This document shows, in pieces, positions 45,033-57,067 of a stretch of 64,000 nucleotides of DNA (positions within the stretch are counted from its first letter, which is position 1; each line of letters opens with the position of its first letter). The DNA is from Datnioides undecimradiatus (taxonomy: Eukaryota > Chordata > Actinopteri > Lobotiformes > Datnioididae). The notes beneath the pieces are model-generated. The model worked only from the letters and a program-made list of their open reading frames with translations. It did no database searches and was not told where the DNA came from. The stretch is from contig WARS01000025.1 in assembly GCA_008933995.1 (NCBI GenBank), positions 4,695,477 to 4,759,476 of the forward strand, in the 5' to 3' direction. A program made the translations under genes and the position numbers.

Positions 45033-45040
45033 ATTTGCAT
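45033..45040 (-). promoter_or_regulatory. POU octamer (ATTTGCAT on +)
   Basis: An exact octamer, about 520 bases from the previous one. Confidence 0.35.
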
Positions 45041-45375
45041 TTCAAATGTTTTCTTGGCCAAGCCACAAACACAACAGTCAGCCGCACAATATATGTAAAA
45101 ACACTTGAAATGGCAAGGCCTGTAAGATGACAAAGATTAAAACATTCCTGCTTTGCCAGTGAAGTAGATTAAACTTTTTAGAGCCCTTGAAAAACAGCTT
45201 AAAAAGACAAGCTGGGATGTAGATATATGAGATAAAGTTTTTTTTTCTTTTCTTATTTCCCCCTGCTCCTGGTCAAAGAGTGCAGCAGTAGGCAAAAAGT
45301 AATAATAATTCAGTCGGCAAAAAATAATTCCGAAAGGATGAAGGGGCTGAGCTGATTTCCTATTAGACCTACTTT

Positions 45376-46062
45376 ATGTTCAGCTTGAAAGCAAAACAGA
45401 GGAGAAGAGAAGAGAAGAGAAGAGAAGAGAAGAGAAGAGGAGGGTGGGCATCAAAAGCCAAGTTATTTTCACTTTGTTTCTTTCATCCTTTGTTGTTCTG
45501 TGTGTGGCGTCATCGCGCAACTTTTACGGGCTGTTTTTTCAGGTTAAGACAATCCTATTTGGGAGAGCTGGTTGACAGTAAGCCTTCAGTGGGACAAAGA
45601 CGTGGAGGAGAGACCATCGCATTGTTTACCAAGACGGGCTATTGTCGAAAATCAAAAGCTCAAATGTACGTTGACCCTATATTCCATGCAACATATAAAG
45701 TGCATCTCCTTTCAGACGACGGGGGGGGACTCAATGCACCTTCTGATGAGGCTGTGCGAGTGCGCTCATGTATAAACACAAGAGTTTGTCCGCTCCACAC
45801 TCTCGAGTCGCATACCACAGTGCCTCTACATTCTGTAACTCATTCATCCGCGAAAAATCATCCGGCAGTCAAAACCTCATTAAACTCCTACCTCTTTGAC
45901 GTGAATAAGGGACTGTCTAAAGTCAGAGAAGAGGCAATTGGATTTGATCTGTCATTTTCCCGTAAATACGTTCATTCAAGGCCCGAGGATTGCTTCAGCT
46001 GTGGCGCTCATCACATTCAATTCTTTAGCCCTGGATCCAATTTTCAGAAAACGTATTGGTGA
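45376..46062 (+). other. Longest open frame in the window (228 codons), doubtful
   Basis: It starts with an ATG at 45376 and ends at a TGA at 46060-46062. The first 20 residues are Arg/Glu/Lys repeats from the (AGAAG)n microsatellite. The rest is mixed and shows no signal peptide, transmembrane segment or domain that I recognise. A frame this long is uncommon by chance in 64 kb at this base composition, but not impossible. The second half (about 45840-46060) has the texture of a conserved noncoding element, which could also keep a frame open. I would not annotate a gene on this alone. Confidence 0.15.
45400..45440 (+). repeat. (AGAAG)n pentanucleotide microsatellite
   Basis: About eight near-perfect units of a 5-bp GA-rich motif. 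Confidence 0.95.
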
Positions 46063-47689
46063 ACCAAAATAGCAACGGAGCTTTTGACTGGAGATCTCCT
46101 GGTTAAAAGGTAAGACAGTCGCTTGATAGGGTATTATCACCAGGGATGCACACGCTACGAACATGCATGCAAACACAAACGCGCACGCACACAGACAGGC
46201 AGGTGTGTGTTTCAGATGGGGAAAGAGTGAGGATGTATGCAAGAGTTCCTGAAGTGGTTGGGTAGGTTGGTAGGTTATTATATATCTAATATTGGCTTCC
46301 CATTATATCAAACACACACACCACCATAGTCTCATAGCGAGACTAATCATTACTTACATAGCTGCATATCCAGCCAATAAAGATGACTCAGATCACCAAG
46401 GGAACAGAGCAGACCTCCTTCATGCCATTTCTCATTTCTTTCACTCGCATCCTCTCTCTGTCTGTTTCTACATGTCTCTGGCTGTCTCTCCTCAGGCCTG
46501 TCTCGCCTCCATCTCTTTCCATTACCTCTGCCTGCCTTTGTGTTCATCAGTCCCCCCTCTCTTCTCTTCTCTCCTCTCCGTCTCACGCCATCAAACTCTT
46601 CTCATCTTAGTAAACTGATTGGGATCCTCTCAGAAGTGGTAACTGAGCCTTAACGGCAATCACAGACAGGATGTAAGGAAGCGCTGAAGGGGCTATGGAA
46701 ATGCACACATTCCTACATGCACCCATACGTATACATAGACACGTGTGTGCACAGGCTAATATGCTGATGGCTGGCCCGGGGCAAGGGTGAGAGCGGACGG
46801 CGGATTTACAGCTCCCCGTTATTATTGGTGTTTGTGATGGGCTACGCTTTTTGTGTTTAGAAAGTCAAACATCTCATCACCTCAGCCATTACCGCAGCAA
46901 CCACCAAGGACAGGACGGCAGTGACAAAGGGGAGGTGTTTAAAAAGAAAGATACATCAACAAACATATTCACATATTGTGACGTCGGGTCGCTGGTGGTC
47001 ATTTACCAAGATGGGACACACAATATTCACACCAAAAAAGCGATTACTGTAAAGGAATACAGAGTTTCAAGGAGCAAGAGTGCGAGGTAATTTAACTGAA
47101 ATGTCCCCGCGGGACAGAAGAAGGCGTGAAGTGGGTTTGTGTTTTGGATGTTTATGTTCTTCTCCGTGTTTTTGTGTGTTCCCATTTGTGATGGCCGCAT
47201 TTGCATTTCTGCGTGCGACTGCGTGCATGCTTTCGCTTGTGTGCGGTGCACATATGTGGGTGTGTGGCTGGCTAGTGGTTATGTAAGGCACTAATTGTCA
47301 TGCAGCGCGCAGGGTGCAGACACTAAGCACAGACATGAAGCTTTCCCCGAGCCCACAGCGCTGAATATTAAAATAATTAAGAATAATGTAACCACAGATG
47401 CAAGGGAGAGCATGTAAACATCAAAACACTTTCTGCTCGCAAAGATATGCTAATTTTTTGTATATATGTGCATTTGTTTAATCTTGGATATACACTTATG
47501 CACTTTGGAGTGTCTGTCTTAATATGTGTTTTTCTTATGATTTCGAGTGTGTGTGAGTGGATTTGTGTGTCTGCACCTACATGTGTCCACACCCGCATAT
47601 GTTTTTGAGTCCACAGTTGTACATCAGAGGAATAAGCAAAACAATGCCAGGCTGTAAATCGCATCGCCTCAAGACCTCTGAGACACAGA
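46063..47689. other. Unique noncoding DNA
   Basis: A CT-rich stretch lies at 46444-46580. A POU octamer is at 47199-47206. The GT/TG-rich sequence at 47100-47280 is imperfect low complexity. No gene is recognised. Confidence 0.5.
47199..47206 (-). promoter_or_regulatory. POU octamer (ATTTGCAT on +)
   Basis: An exact octamer, but inside a T/G-rich stretch where chance matches are likelier. Confidence 0.25.
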
Positions 47690-47965
47690 CACGGGTGTTT
47701 GAATTAATAAGCGCGTGCCGCAACTAAACACGATTTCATGTGGCTCCCATCATATGCCTGCAATATTTATGGGCCCGGAGTCAAATTTATTTGATGCTAA
47801 ATTGGCTAAAATCCACACAAATTGATGGTTTGTGATGCTCTTTTAGGAGGGGAGTTCACCGTGCGTAGGTTGTTGTACGATTCATTAGATGAAGTAACTT
47901 GGCTGAAATCTGAAGATCTCCAAAGCTTTTGGAATTGGAGCTCTTAATCGGTCCCTGTCATGATA
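47690..47965. promoter_or_regulatory. Candidate conserved noncoding element
   Basis: Complex repeat-free sequence with gaattaataagcgcg near 47701, ctgcaatatttatgggccc near 47758, gatgctaaattggc near 47793 and aatttaagg near 47974. CpGs are kept. The texture is that of a developmental element; conservation is untested. Confidence 0.35.
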
Positions 47966-47985
47966 TCAGAGAATAATTTAAGGAC

Positions 47986-48001
47986 GGGGGGGGGGCGGGG
48001 G
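47986..48001 (+). repeat. G-rich run (G10 C G5)
   Basis: Sixteen bases with a single C interruption. Confidence 0.9.
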
Positions 48002-49855
48002 ATTCAAATATGGATGAAAATATATCAAAGAGCATAAGCAATCAGACTCTGCATTAGTCAGAAAGAAATGGAATCAATTTTGTATGAGAAGTTTCTTGAG
48101 CAATTTGCAGCGTGCGAGACTTCTAAGACCCACCACAATGACGAGAAATTATGTGCTTCACTTTTATTTTGCTTGTCCTCTGTTTTTCTCTTGTAATCCA
48201 ATTTTTTTCAGGGGAATAAGGCTGTCCTGTTGTGCACTGGGGTCATATTTTTAATCTTTTGATTTGTTTTTCTGTTGGGCCAAGCCTTTAAATGTCTAAT
48301 ACTATTATAATACAAAATGGTAACAGTTATATATAAAAGATATATCCATGAAATGTTTTACTGCTATTGTTGTTTGAGAACATTGCCTGCGGTGACTGCA
48401 GCCACTGCTGCTTTGCCCTGTCTGACTGAAGTGTCCTTCTGGACCAATCAATAATTACTGTTATTATTTATATTATTACCATTTAATGTATTGTTGTTGC
48501 TGCTGCTGTAGCCATTTATTACTGCTGAGGGAGCCCACCATGCTCCCATCCAACACGCAACGCCATCATTCAAAGTCATTTTTTATAGTTTCAGGTTTGA
48601 GGATTGGTTGATTCCCTTTTCCTCCGCTCGTCGTCGTCGTTTCCTACAGGTGCTTCACGCAGCAGCTTACGTGGTTGAAAAGTTTACCTGAGATGTGTTG
48701 TGACAGTTTTGTTCTTGAGTTGCATGTTAATGGGTTTAATTAATCGACACTGCTTTAAGATGCACCGCTTCTCACGCTCTACAAGGAGACATCAGAACCG
48801 CAGAAGAGACGTGAGGAGATTCAGCAGCGTAAAAATGTTTTACTGTGAAATGAATCACACGTACCAGGATGTCACATTGCTGCTGGACATTTTCCCCAGT
48901 AAGCTGTGGTGTTTTTAAATTTTTTATGTGTTTTTTCCTGCCCTCCAGACAACCATTAAACTCTTAAACTCTTGGGGCACTCGTGAAGAAACGTATAAAA
49001 ACAACTCCGTGACAGAGTGACACCGAGGAGCAATGTCTGTTTTTGAGAAAAGTTACAAGTCAAGAGTTTTCTCCGTCTCTTGTTCTGTGTCTGTAACTCA
49101 CCAGGGCTTGGGTCGTGAATGGGCCAATAACATGCCAGAGTGGTGTGAAATCAGGGCCCTGCAGGCGAGAAGAGAAACTGGGTGATTGGTGCTTCATTCT
49201 GGCAATTGCTCGCGCCTGAGGCTCCCTGACACTGGAGGGCCTCTCTGTACAAATTTAAGCCCCATTAGGAGTGGAGATGGCTGGGGAAGAGCAGTCGGAC
49301 TCTCTGGCTTCTCCTTGGCAACCCAGCTGGCTTGGTCTGATTAATTTGCCCCAGGTATGCTGCATTACTACATTGCATTACATGAATAGCTATCTCATGG
49401 GGTTCACAGAGTTCATGTTGTTAAGTCTGATGTTAAAAAAAAACAACAACTAATGAGTCAGCACAGATTGGCGAGTAGTGGCGCTGGGAGTTTCGCGATG
49501 TGAAGAAAAGAAAAAGATTCTTCTTTTGTTTCTTCCGACGCAGCCGGCAGGAATCAGATGACTTCCACGTCGTATTCACAAAGGCCATTATTTTTTGCCT
49601 CTCTGTCACCAGTGCTCATGTTCATTTCATTCAAAAAGGTGAGACAGCATTCACTCAAAGTCAATCACAGCACTGTGGCTCACAACCGTTCCTTTTCTAT
49701 AACCACACAATTACAATATTTATGAGAACTCCTGCTGATGGAAAGACTATTTCACTGTCTCCCGCGCCCTCCTCCCCACCGTGCCCTATCTCCTCTTTTC
49801 TTTTGTGGTCCTCATTCTTTTCAGTGGGCTTATTTTAATGAAAAGTTTGGTGGTG
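48002..49855. other. Unique noncoding DNA
   Basis: Short trinucleotide runs are present: GTT/GCT at 48492-48510 and (CGT)4 at about 48629-48640. A-runs lie at 49434-49443. No gene is recognised. Confidence 0.5.
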
Positions 49856-50105
49856 AATCGCTTGGGGATTCGGCGGGGCTTGTAATTTCCACAACACGAT
49901 GGCGTGAATAACTATGAGCTGATGGTCCTAAAGACACTGGCAGCGCCCAGAATAAATACATTAACAAAACACAGGAGAATAAAGGGCAGAAAACCCTCTT
50001 CATGTGGCCCCACTTTGCCCCTGAGAGCCTTCGAACAATAAATCACATAAAATGATTGAAAAATGAAATGTTCATTACAATGACCTCAGACAGTGAGAGA
50101 AAAGC
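49856..50105. promoter_or_regulatory. Candidate conserved noncoding element
   Basis: Complex sequence with gtgaataactatgagctg near 49905, aataaatcac near 50037 and a tgaccTCA-like word near 50080, and no repeats. This is the weakest of the element calls. Confidence 0.25.
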
Positions 50106-50690
50106 GTGAGAGAGCAAGGGGAAATGACTGCATTTAAAAGAGGAGCGAACAGAAGGGAACGCAAATGTTCCCATCAGGGTGAATATCTTCTAATACACCT
50201 CCGCCGGGGGAAGATTATTGATAGCGAGTGTATGATTGTGGGTCGGGGTGGGGAGGGGGTGGTATTAAAAATACTCCTACCACCACTGCTTCTGCTGCAC
50301 CGCCTCTCCTTCATTCTATTAAACCTCGCTGCTATAATATGCATCAGAATTGCTACTAGGTGGTTGTTCCTGTGCTACAGCAGGCGAGTGAAATCTCAAT
50401 CATTTGAACTTGAGGGTTGTGTCCTGGTGAGAGATGACTTATTCATGGCAGAGTGTGCGTACCAGGGGAAGATTATCTACCCGTGGGGCTCAGCCTCCTA
50501 CCAAGGGCATTTTAAAGAAATGTTAACCTGTGGTATAGCACGTCATGTCCTGCCTGAAGCTACCGTTAGCTTAAACGAAAGAGAAATGTTGCAGAAAACG
50601 ATGTTCAGAAGGCAAAAGCTGGTACAACAGGATGTGTAGTTAGGCTACAGAATGATGTTTGGTGATTCACACCACACTTCAGCCACGCTT
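50106..50690. other. Unique DNA with a 177-codon open frame, doubtful
   Basis: The + strand is open over 50106-50639. The predicted product starts basic, has a hydrophobic middle (about residues 55-90) and ends polar. I recognise no family. The frame has no codon or splice support, and I regard it as probably chance. Confidence 0.35.
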
Positions 50691-50692
50691 GC

Positions 50693-51000
50693 AGCTCTAT
50701 GATGCTGTACTTAAGCACTGTAGTGTTTTGAGCTAAATGCTAACGTGCCAACATGTTCCCATTGGCTATAGTAAAATGCTGATGTTTTCATCTTAACCAT
50801 CTTAGTTTAGCGTGTTAGCATTTTTGCTAATTAGCAGCAAACGCAGCTAAGGCTGATGGAAATATCTATTTGGGGTATTTGGTCGTAAACTAAAGTATCG
50901 GATGATAAGTTATAACAGTGATAACAATTCATCCTAAATGTGGGTATCAAAATTCAAGGCAATGACTCATGGTGGCATGAGAGGAAAAGTCAGTCGATAA
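50693..51000 (+). repeat. Teleost dispersed repeat, copy 1
   Basis: This copy shares ordered words with copy 2 at 57692-57840 and 58494-58858. They include agctaaatg(c/a)taacgtg (50731-50747 and 57733-57749), gtgttagcat (50812-50821 and 57786-57795), gctaattagca (50826-50836 and 57806-57816), and a ggtgg...gaggaaa.gtca word (50971-50993 and 58594-58616). From memory this is a very common family in spiny-rayed fish genomes, noncoding and probably a nonautonomous transposon; I do not know its formal name. This copy is diverged and truncated at its 3' side. Confidence 0.8.
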
Positions 51001-51135
51001 GTTGGTGAAAGGCTAACAGTGGCAACCCTAGAGTAATGTCATCCCCTTGACAAAATCGAATTGTAGACCCCGTCCTCATATTCAAAATACTAGATCCTAC
51101 ATATTCCACAGTGCAACCAACTACATTTTTTGTGA

Positions 51136-51348
51136 GTATCTTTCAACCAGGTTAGTAACTGTAGATTCAAACCTTGTCTTGATATCAGCTTTGACATACC
51201 AAATGTAAGACATGATGATCCCAGGGCTCATGAGTTTCTGTGAGTGAGTCATCAGTGTGGAGAACATGGGACTCAGACCAACGTCCTCTTCCACAATGTC
51301 TTCATCGTGTCAAACAATGACATGCACGACTTCAACAAATACTTCTGA
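51136..51348 (+). pseudogene. Possible decayed coding fragment
   Basis: One + strand frame runs 70 codons from 51136 to a TGA at 51346-51348, with a single in-frame TGA at 51241-51243. Both halves read like a folded protein, for example DIPNVRHDDPRAHEFL before the stop and TNVLFHNVFIVSNNDMHDF after it. This suggests a dead exon or retrocopy, but seventy codons with one stop is not rare by chance and I cannot name a parent gene. It adjoins dispersed repeat copy 1, so it could also be transposon-derived. Confidence 0.2.
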
Positions 51349-51628
51349 AGATAGTTTGTGCTCTCACCACTGACTGAACATGCAGGGCCTTTTTTCATTT
51401 GTGAAGGCGATTACATTTGCAGCCACAACTGAGGAGGCCACCATGCAGCATCATCCATATGACAACAATGAGGTGACACAGTTAATTACACTTAATTTCA
51501 TTCACCTGGAACCCCAGGTGTAAAACAAATCCTGATTAGATTAGATTTCATCCTGCTGGAATTAAAACCAGCAGGGCTCTGCATCCTGAGGCAGGACAAG
51601 TATCACACACGGACACTCCCGCTAGGGC

Positions 51629-51650
51629 ACGCACACACACACACACACAC
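51629..51650 (+). repeat. (CA)n microsatellite
   Basis: About ten CA units. The Val/Cys run in the - strand frame is an artefact. Confidence 0.93.
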
Positions 51651-51852
51651 TCGCTCATGTCTCATCATCACGGCACACTGATTGTCATTATGTATTGCGC
51701 GCATATCCATATCTGCGGTAATCCCAGCCCGAACCGAGGCGAGGGAACTGTGGGTAATGGTGGCGCCCACACGGGGTACAGCAGCCATTTCATGGCTGGT
51801 CACTCTGGCCTCTCCAAGCACTGGTGGTGTGATCGATCCACACACACAGACC

Positions 51853-51900
51853 CTCTCTCTCTTCCTGCTTCCCCTCTCCCTCTCTCTCTCTCCCCCTCCT
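51853..51900 (+). repeat. Imperfect (CT)n tract
   Basis: CT units interrupted by CC and GC. Confidence 0.85.
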
Positions 51901-53277
51901 TGGACATTTTACACTGGCTTATGCAGTGATGCATTTGATTGCACAGCACCTCACCAGGGCCAACTCATCAAAAACTTGATCCAGGGAGAGGCATGTGGGG
52001 GAATAAGTTTGGTGAAGCTATCTCTAGTGGAAACCTGTGGGTAAGATAAACTCTGTTTAAAACTTGAGAAACTACTGAGCAGAACATTTTCGCAAATGAC
52101 AAAATGTAGTGTCATACTATCAGGGTGGTCGCCAGAGTAAAATATGTGCTGTAGATAACAGAGTCTGAAGGCATGAAATGGACAGAAATTCCCACATCCA
52201 CACTGCCACATGAATAATCTTTAAGAAAAGTTTAAATTATTAAAAGTGCGGATCAAACAATAGGGAGTCTACATTATATCCAACATTTCCATTTCAACAG
52301 TTCAGCTTCAGAGCAACAGCAGCACTATGGTTCATGTTACAGTTACACCTACTGTACATCCACAGCCCAGCTACCCCATATACTCAGTGTCCTTCGGTTA
52401 ACCGTGTCAGTGCTTCAGACCAGCCGTTAAATGATTCAGTGGGCTGTCCCAGCTCTTTACTTAAACTTCTCACAGTGTTGGGCTTTATTATTGATGAGAC
52501 ACTGAGTGCACTATACTCAGATATGCAAGATTTGCAAACTTCTGTCAGAACGAACACTCGTCTGTCCCAGTGTCTGTACCGTCGTCTGCCGCTGTCATGA
52601 AACTGAGAAACTGGCAGGAATATCTCGAGTATGTGTGTGTGTGAGAGAGTGTGCGCCATTGTCTCCTCCACCCTGTGCTTGGCAAAGATGACATCTCATT
52701 ATAGTTCGAATATCACCTTGGCTCAACCTCTGGCCCGACATGCTGCCAGCAGACCACTCCAAACTCCACAGGGACCCTTGCATGTCTCTTCACTCTCACC
52801 TCACACTCCGGCAGCAGTACTAATTAGTCCTCCACTTATTAACTTTATCAGGGTAGAGAGGCTTTTCTAAACCCGTACGTTTGTGTTCATAGCAGCAGGT
52901 AAACAAACTGCGCGCTCCAAATCTGTCTATATTCACACAAGGACACCACGCACGGTGCTCTAAGCTGGATTTGGTTGAGCAAACAAGCTCTGTGAAATGA
53001 AATCTGTTTGCGCAAACGCGAGACATTGTGCTTGAGTGTGTAAGGCTCTCGGTGAGAAAGCCAGGGGAAACGGCAAAATTACTTGCGCAGTCCCTTTTGT
53101 AAATGGACAGTCTATCCTTCTTCGTCTCCCCCAGTCTTCCGCACACACTTGCTCTCCTTCAATTTCCTTTATCTTAGGCTTCAGGTGTATGCATCTCAAG
53201 CCTTTTTTCTCTGTATCGGAGCTCTTTCGTGTCATCTCTGGATCAAATCGCACGCACATAACGTTTGTATGCACGCA

Positions 53278-53299
53278 CAGACACACACACACACACACA
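53278..53299 (+). repeat. (CA)n microsatellite
   Basis: About eleven CA units. Confidence 0.93.
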
Positions 53300-53474
53300 G
53301 CGTCTTTCTCAGAGGGACAATGGTGCTCTTTGGTTGAGGGAACAGCTTGGCTGGATGAAAGATAAAAGAGACTTGATCTCATCTCTGAAACACACTTCAG
53401 CTCCAGTGTAATTACAGCCCCCATCCATGCTGACCATCAGCCCCTTGAGCATCCCCACTGGGGCATATGTGCCT

Positions 53475-53494
53475 CTGTGTGTGTGTGTGTGTGT
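53475..53494 (+). repeat. (GT)n microsatellite
   Basis: About ten GT units. Confidence 0.93.
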
Positions 53495-53644
53495 TGATGT
53501 GTCTTGTTTACTGCTGGATTGTGTTTCCGGGGATGTGAATTGGTCCAAATGTGTTTTTCTCTTGAGTGTAACTTGGGGACTATACATTCGAGTCTTGATG
53601 TCAGGCTACCTTTAGGAGCCAACCACGGGTAAAAGCTAATAGAT

Positions 53645-53655
53645 TTTTTTTTTTC
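53645..53655 (+). repeat. Poly(T) run
   Basis: About eleven T, then CC and five T. Confidence 0.85.
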
Positions 53656-54690
53656 CTTTTTCATTATTAAATGCTTGAAAATCAAAGAAGTTGTAGATAA
53701 AGTAAAGCAACAGAGTTCAAGGATTTCTCAGGCCAGAGATGATCAAAGCGCTATATCAGAATGTCCTTCATACTTTATTTTGTACATTGTACATATCTGT
53801 CCATACAGCAATGTGCTTACAAAATTGATTTATTTCTGTGAGACTCGGAAAAAAGCTTGCAACAAAGGGTGGTATAAGGTAAGAATCAACGTGTTTCAAC
53901 CCTGTTAGTCGATAATGGCAGTGATGTAGCCACAGGAAAAGAACAAAAAGAACTGCTTTGACATGTTTTGAATGGAATCAGATAAAAGAAAAAATAATTC
54001 AACTAGAGCGCCGGACAGACGGCAACAGTCACCTGACGTGAAAAAATAAGTGGAAGGACAGAGAAAGGACAGAAATTGTAGTTTGCCCCTGAAGGAACAG
54101 TTCTATCGATTCCCCAGTGCAGATAATTTGGCATTGGAGGTTTTATACCTATAGCTGTTATAGATGAGGCGAGTGGATAAAGGTTGACTGTCAACAAGAT
54201 CGAATGAGGGAAAAAATGAGGATCACAAAGAAAAAAATCAAAGAGAAGCTGTTTGGCTGGATTCCTCAGGAGCACAAAGAGCGGTGAAGATCAGCTAATG
54301 CAGTCTCAAATCCTGATATTCCACAACAAGTACATGCACAGCTAACTGAATGCATTTATACAGTACAGATACATGAATACAGTGTTACAGGTGTACCGGA
54401 CAAACCTGTAAACGCATATGCATGAAAATCAATCTCAATCGTCTATTAATTTGAGTCCTAACATAATGTTATACTGACAAAAGCACTTTCTTTATCCTCA
54501 CTGTGCTGCTGCCACCCTCGACTTTCCCTCTGCCCCTCCTTCCTTTCTCTTCCCTGTACGATTATCTCCCCTTCCTCTCCGCCACAGCCTGAGAAAATAG
54601 ATGGTTTTGGCCAGAAAATGTGGCTTTGTGTGCAGGAGATTGCACAACAGTGTGTTACATTTGCACAAATTCAATGTCTATGCGTTGCAG
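53656..54690. other. Unique AT-rich noncoding DNA
   Basis: No gene or repeat is recognised apart from a pyrimidine-rich patch at about 54510-54585. Confidence 0.5.
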
Positions 54691-54694
54691 ATGT

Positions 54695-54723
54695 CCGTGT
54701 GTGTGTGTGTGTGTTGTTGTTGT
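54695..54723 (+). repeat. (GT)n(GTT)n compound microsatellite
   Basis: About nine GT units followed by three GTT units. Confidence 0.93.
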
Positions 54724-57045
54724 ATAAAGCCAAAGCGTCTTTTCTAAGTAATACAATTGGATTACAGTGGTGTAGACCTGCTGTTTTCTCTGAGAATCCA
54801 CGAGGCTTTTCAAATCCACGGGCCTGAGATTGAATTACCTTTTGTTCTAAGTTGCTGTCGTACATGGTGCAGCAGGACGCAACGTAGGTGTCCCACGTCC
54901 CGTATGCATATTCAAACACACTAGCAGACACCACGGTGGGCTCGTGTGTCTGCAGTGTGACCAAGCATGTAATTCCCCTCTCTGGGTAGCCGCCTAAGGT
55001 TTAGCACGCTACCTTGGCTCCTGCAGAGGTGTGGTGTCACAACGTTGCATTTATGTTCATATGTCATCTCGCAACGCTGCAGTGGAAAATTACCAAGGCT
55101 TCAGAAAATACAGAGGAGCCTTAGAAAAATGGCAGAAATTCTGAAGTTCACAAGAATTCATTTATGATTCACAAAGCATCAATACTGTAGGGTTCATCAG
55201 GTGACCCCAAGCTTGCAAAGACTGTAACAGTTCTTGACTGAAGCATGCATAGAAAGACTATTTTGTAAACTGGAGTGCATGACTAAAAAAAATGAACATT
55301 AGAAATCAAAATTCCTTGAAAAGAGACTTAAAAACAATCAGCTTTGGCCTGAAAGTAAGACAATCCTGACTTTAAACTGCTGAAACTAATTACCATGAGT
55401 GTGACAATCACTGCTAAATGTGACCTTCAGATATATGCCAGCTTGAGCGAGTTGGCATCTCACTTTCTCTGAACACCTCTACTGTCTACTTCAAAAACAT
55501 GGGTGTATAATAAAACATGACTCATGTAACGATGACATAACAGACGCCCTCTCAGCTAAGGTAACCCAAGAAAAATATGTGATTTTCTCTCAACAGTAAT
55601 TATTTCTGCGATTATAGCAGCAACTGTTGCTAAGTGGGGGTTCATTGAATTTGCCTTCAATTTTGTTTCTAAAATTAAACAGCACAAAAATAAAAACCCG
55701 CTGATGCATACGACACCAGAGGAATGACTCTGGTTGCATAACATGACATTACATTTTTTGGGATGTCACTTTACCTGCCCTATGAACTGTGACGTTCAGG
55801 CTGTTTTTTGAATCCCTGAGTCAAATGCTGGTAGGGAAAACCAAAAAAAATGCCCTATTAGATCCGTTTATTGATTATATCAGCTACAGACAAGGCGCAA
55901 ATTGATGTAATTGATGGACTCTCCAATATGTGTTCATGCAGGATCTAGTGATGGCGAAGGCCCTAGAATATAATTCACATCATCTTCATACCCCTTCAGT
56001 GACCCTTGTGCTCTATGGATAGGGGCCTTTTCCTCCTAAAAGAGATCTTTACTATCAGTTTCCACAATTTCCAACCCTATTTACTGATGTCTTTCCCAAA
56101 TATCTAAATGTAGATGCCACTTTAGTTACAGTAACATAAGATAGTTGAGCAGTTTTTGTTTCTTAAGCTCCTGCTGTTAAAGTAACTTAGATCCATCTTG
56201 ATAAAAGCATTTAAAACTGGATCTGCACTAGAATGTCATACATGCCACACAGCGTGAGGTATCTCCTTTAATTTATAACCCATCTGTAAATATACAATAT
56301 TTAGTATGCTGGGTATGTTCTAGACGTGACTTTCAGACTGCTAGAAGGAAGACGTACATTCGGAAAGACGGTAAAATCATAGCCATCATATCTTCATGCA
56401 GGAACTCGTATGATGATGGTTGAAGGGCATTTTCCCTATGCACTCCTTCACCCAGCTGTAAAAGTGAAATATTGCTGCACAGCCCGGTTCGCTGTAAGTA
56501 TACTTATCATTCTGTGTTGAACTACTATCACCCCCACTAAAGATTTTTGTGTTTTGAATCAATACAATTTTGCGCTCTCAGAATGATTGACCGGTTCGCT
56601 GCTGCAAGTACTGACCGCATACTGCAGCTAAAAATGTGTGCTTTCGCCATAAAGCTACAAATTTTCATGCTGGTAAAAACAAGTGAAACACAGTTGAGTG
56701 AGTGCATCTTTGAAGATATGTGGAAATGGCCAAAGAGCGAGAAGAACTGTAAATAAAAAATGGTCAAACATCAAATACTGACTTTTGTTCCTCATTCCCT
56801 CATATTTTCCCCACAAGAAATACACTTTATTTGAACAGGACCTCATGATTTCACAATCTCCTGCAGTTATTTATCTCACACATGGCTTTCTTGGCACATT
56901 TGGCACATCTCTCACAGCTTAGCATTCTGACAACATAACAGGCTCCGCTAGATGTTATGTTTCTCATGTGTATTTATAAAAAGAAACACAATATCTTTTC
57001 ATACATGGAACTGTCAGAGCAAGGATAACTGGGAGTGGTGGTGGT
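54724..57045. other. Unique AT-rich noncoding DNA
   Basis: I see no gene, microsatellite or recognisable repeat in these 2.3 kb. Short frames (up to about 97 codons) lack domains. Confidence 0.5.
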
Positions 57046-57052
57046 GTTGAGG

Positions 57053-57067
57053 TGTGTGTGTGTGTGT
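57053..57067 (+). repeat. Short (GT)n run
   Basis: About seven GT units. Confidence 0.85.

Larger units (their letters stand above)
43514..45375. other. Unique noncoding DNA
   Basis: POU octamers lie at 44513-44520 and 45033-45040 (both ATTTGCAT on +), with TAAT cores around 44585-44690. A-runs (near 43530 and 44091) and T12 (44151-44162) are the only low-complexity parts. No gene is recognised. Confidence 0.5.
51349..52620. other. Unique noncoding DNA
   Basis: It holds the microsatellite at 51629-51650 and a CT tract at 51853-51900. No gene is recognised. The stretch 52240-52620 has open frames of about 90 codons on both strands without domains. Confidence 0.5.
52621..53640. other. Unique DNA with several GT/CA runs
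   Basis: GT run at 52632-52643, CA run at 53278-53299 and GT run at 53475-53494. Overlapping frames of up to 154 codons on both strands run through these repeats and have no domains. Confidence 0.5.

Noticed and set aside
50106..50639. 177-codon + strand open frame with a hydrophobic middle
   Set aside because: No domain, no splice support and no codon signal. Kept only as a note in the region entry.
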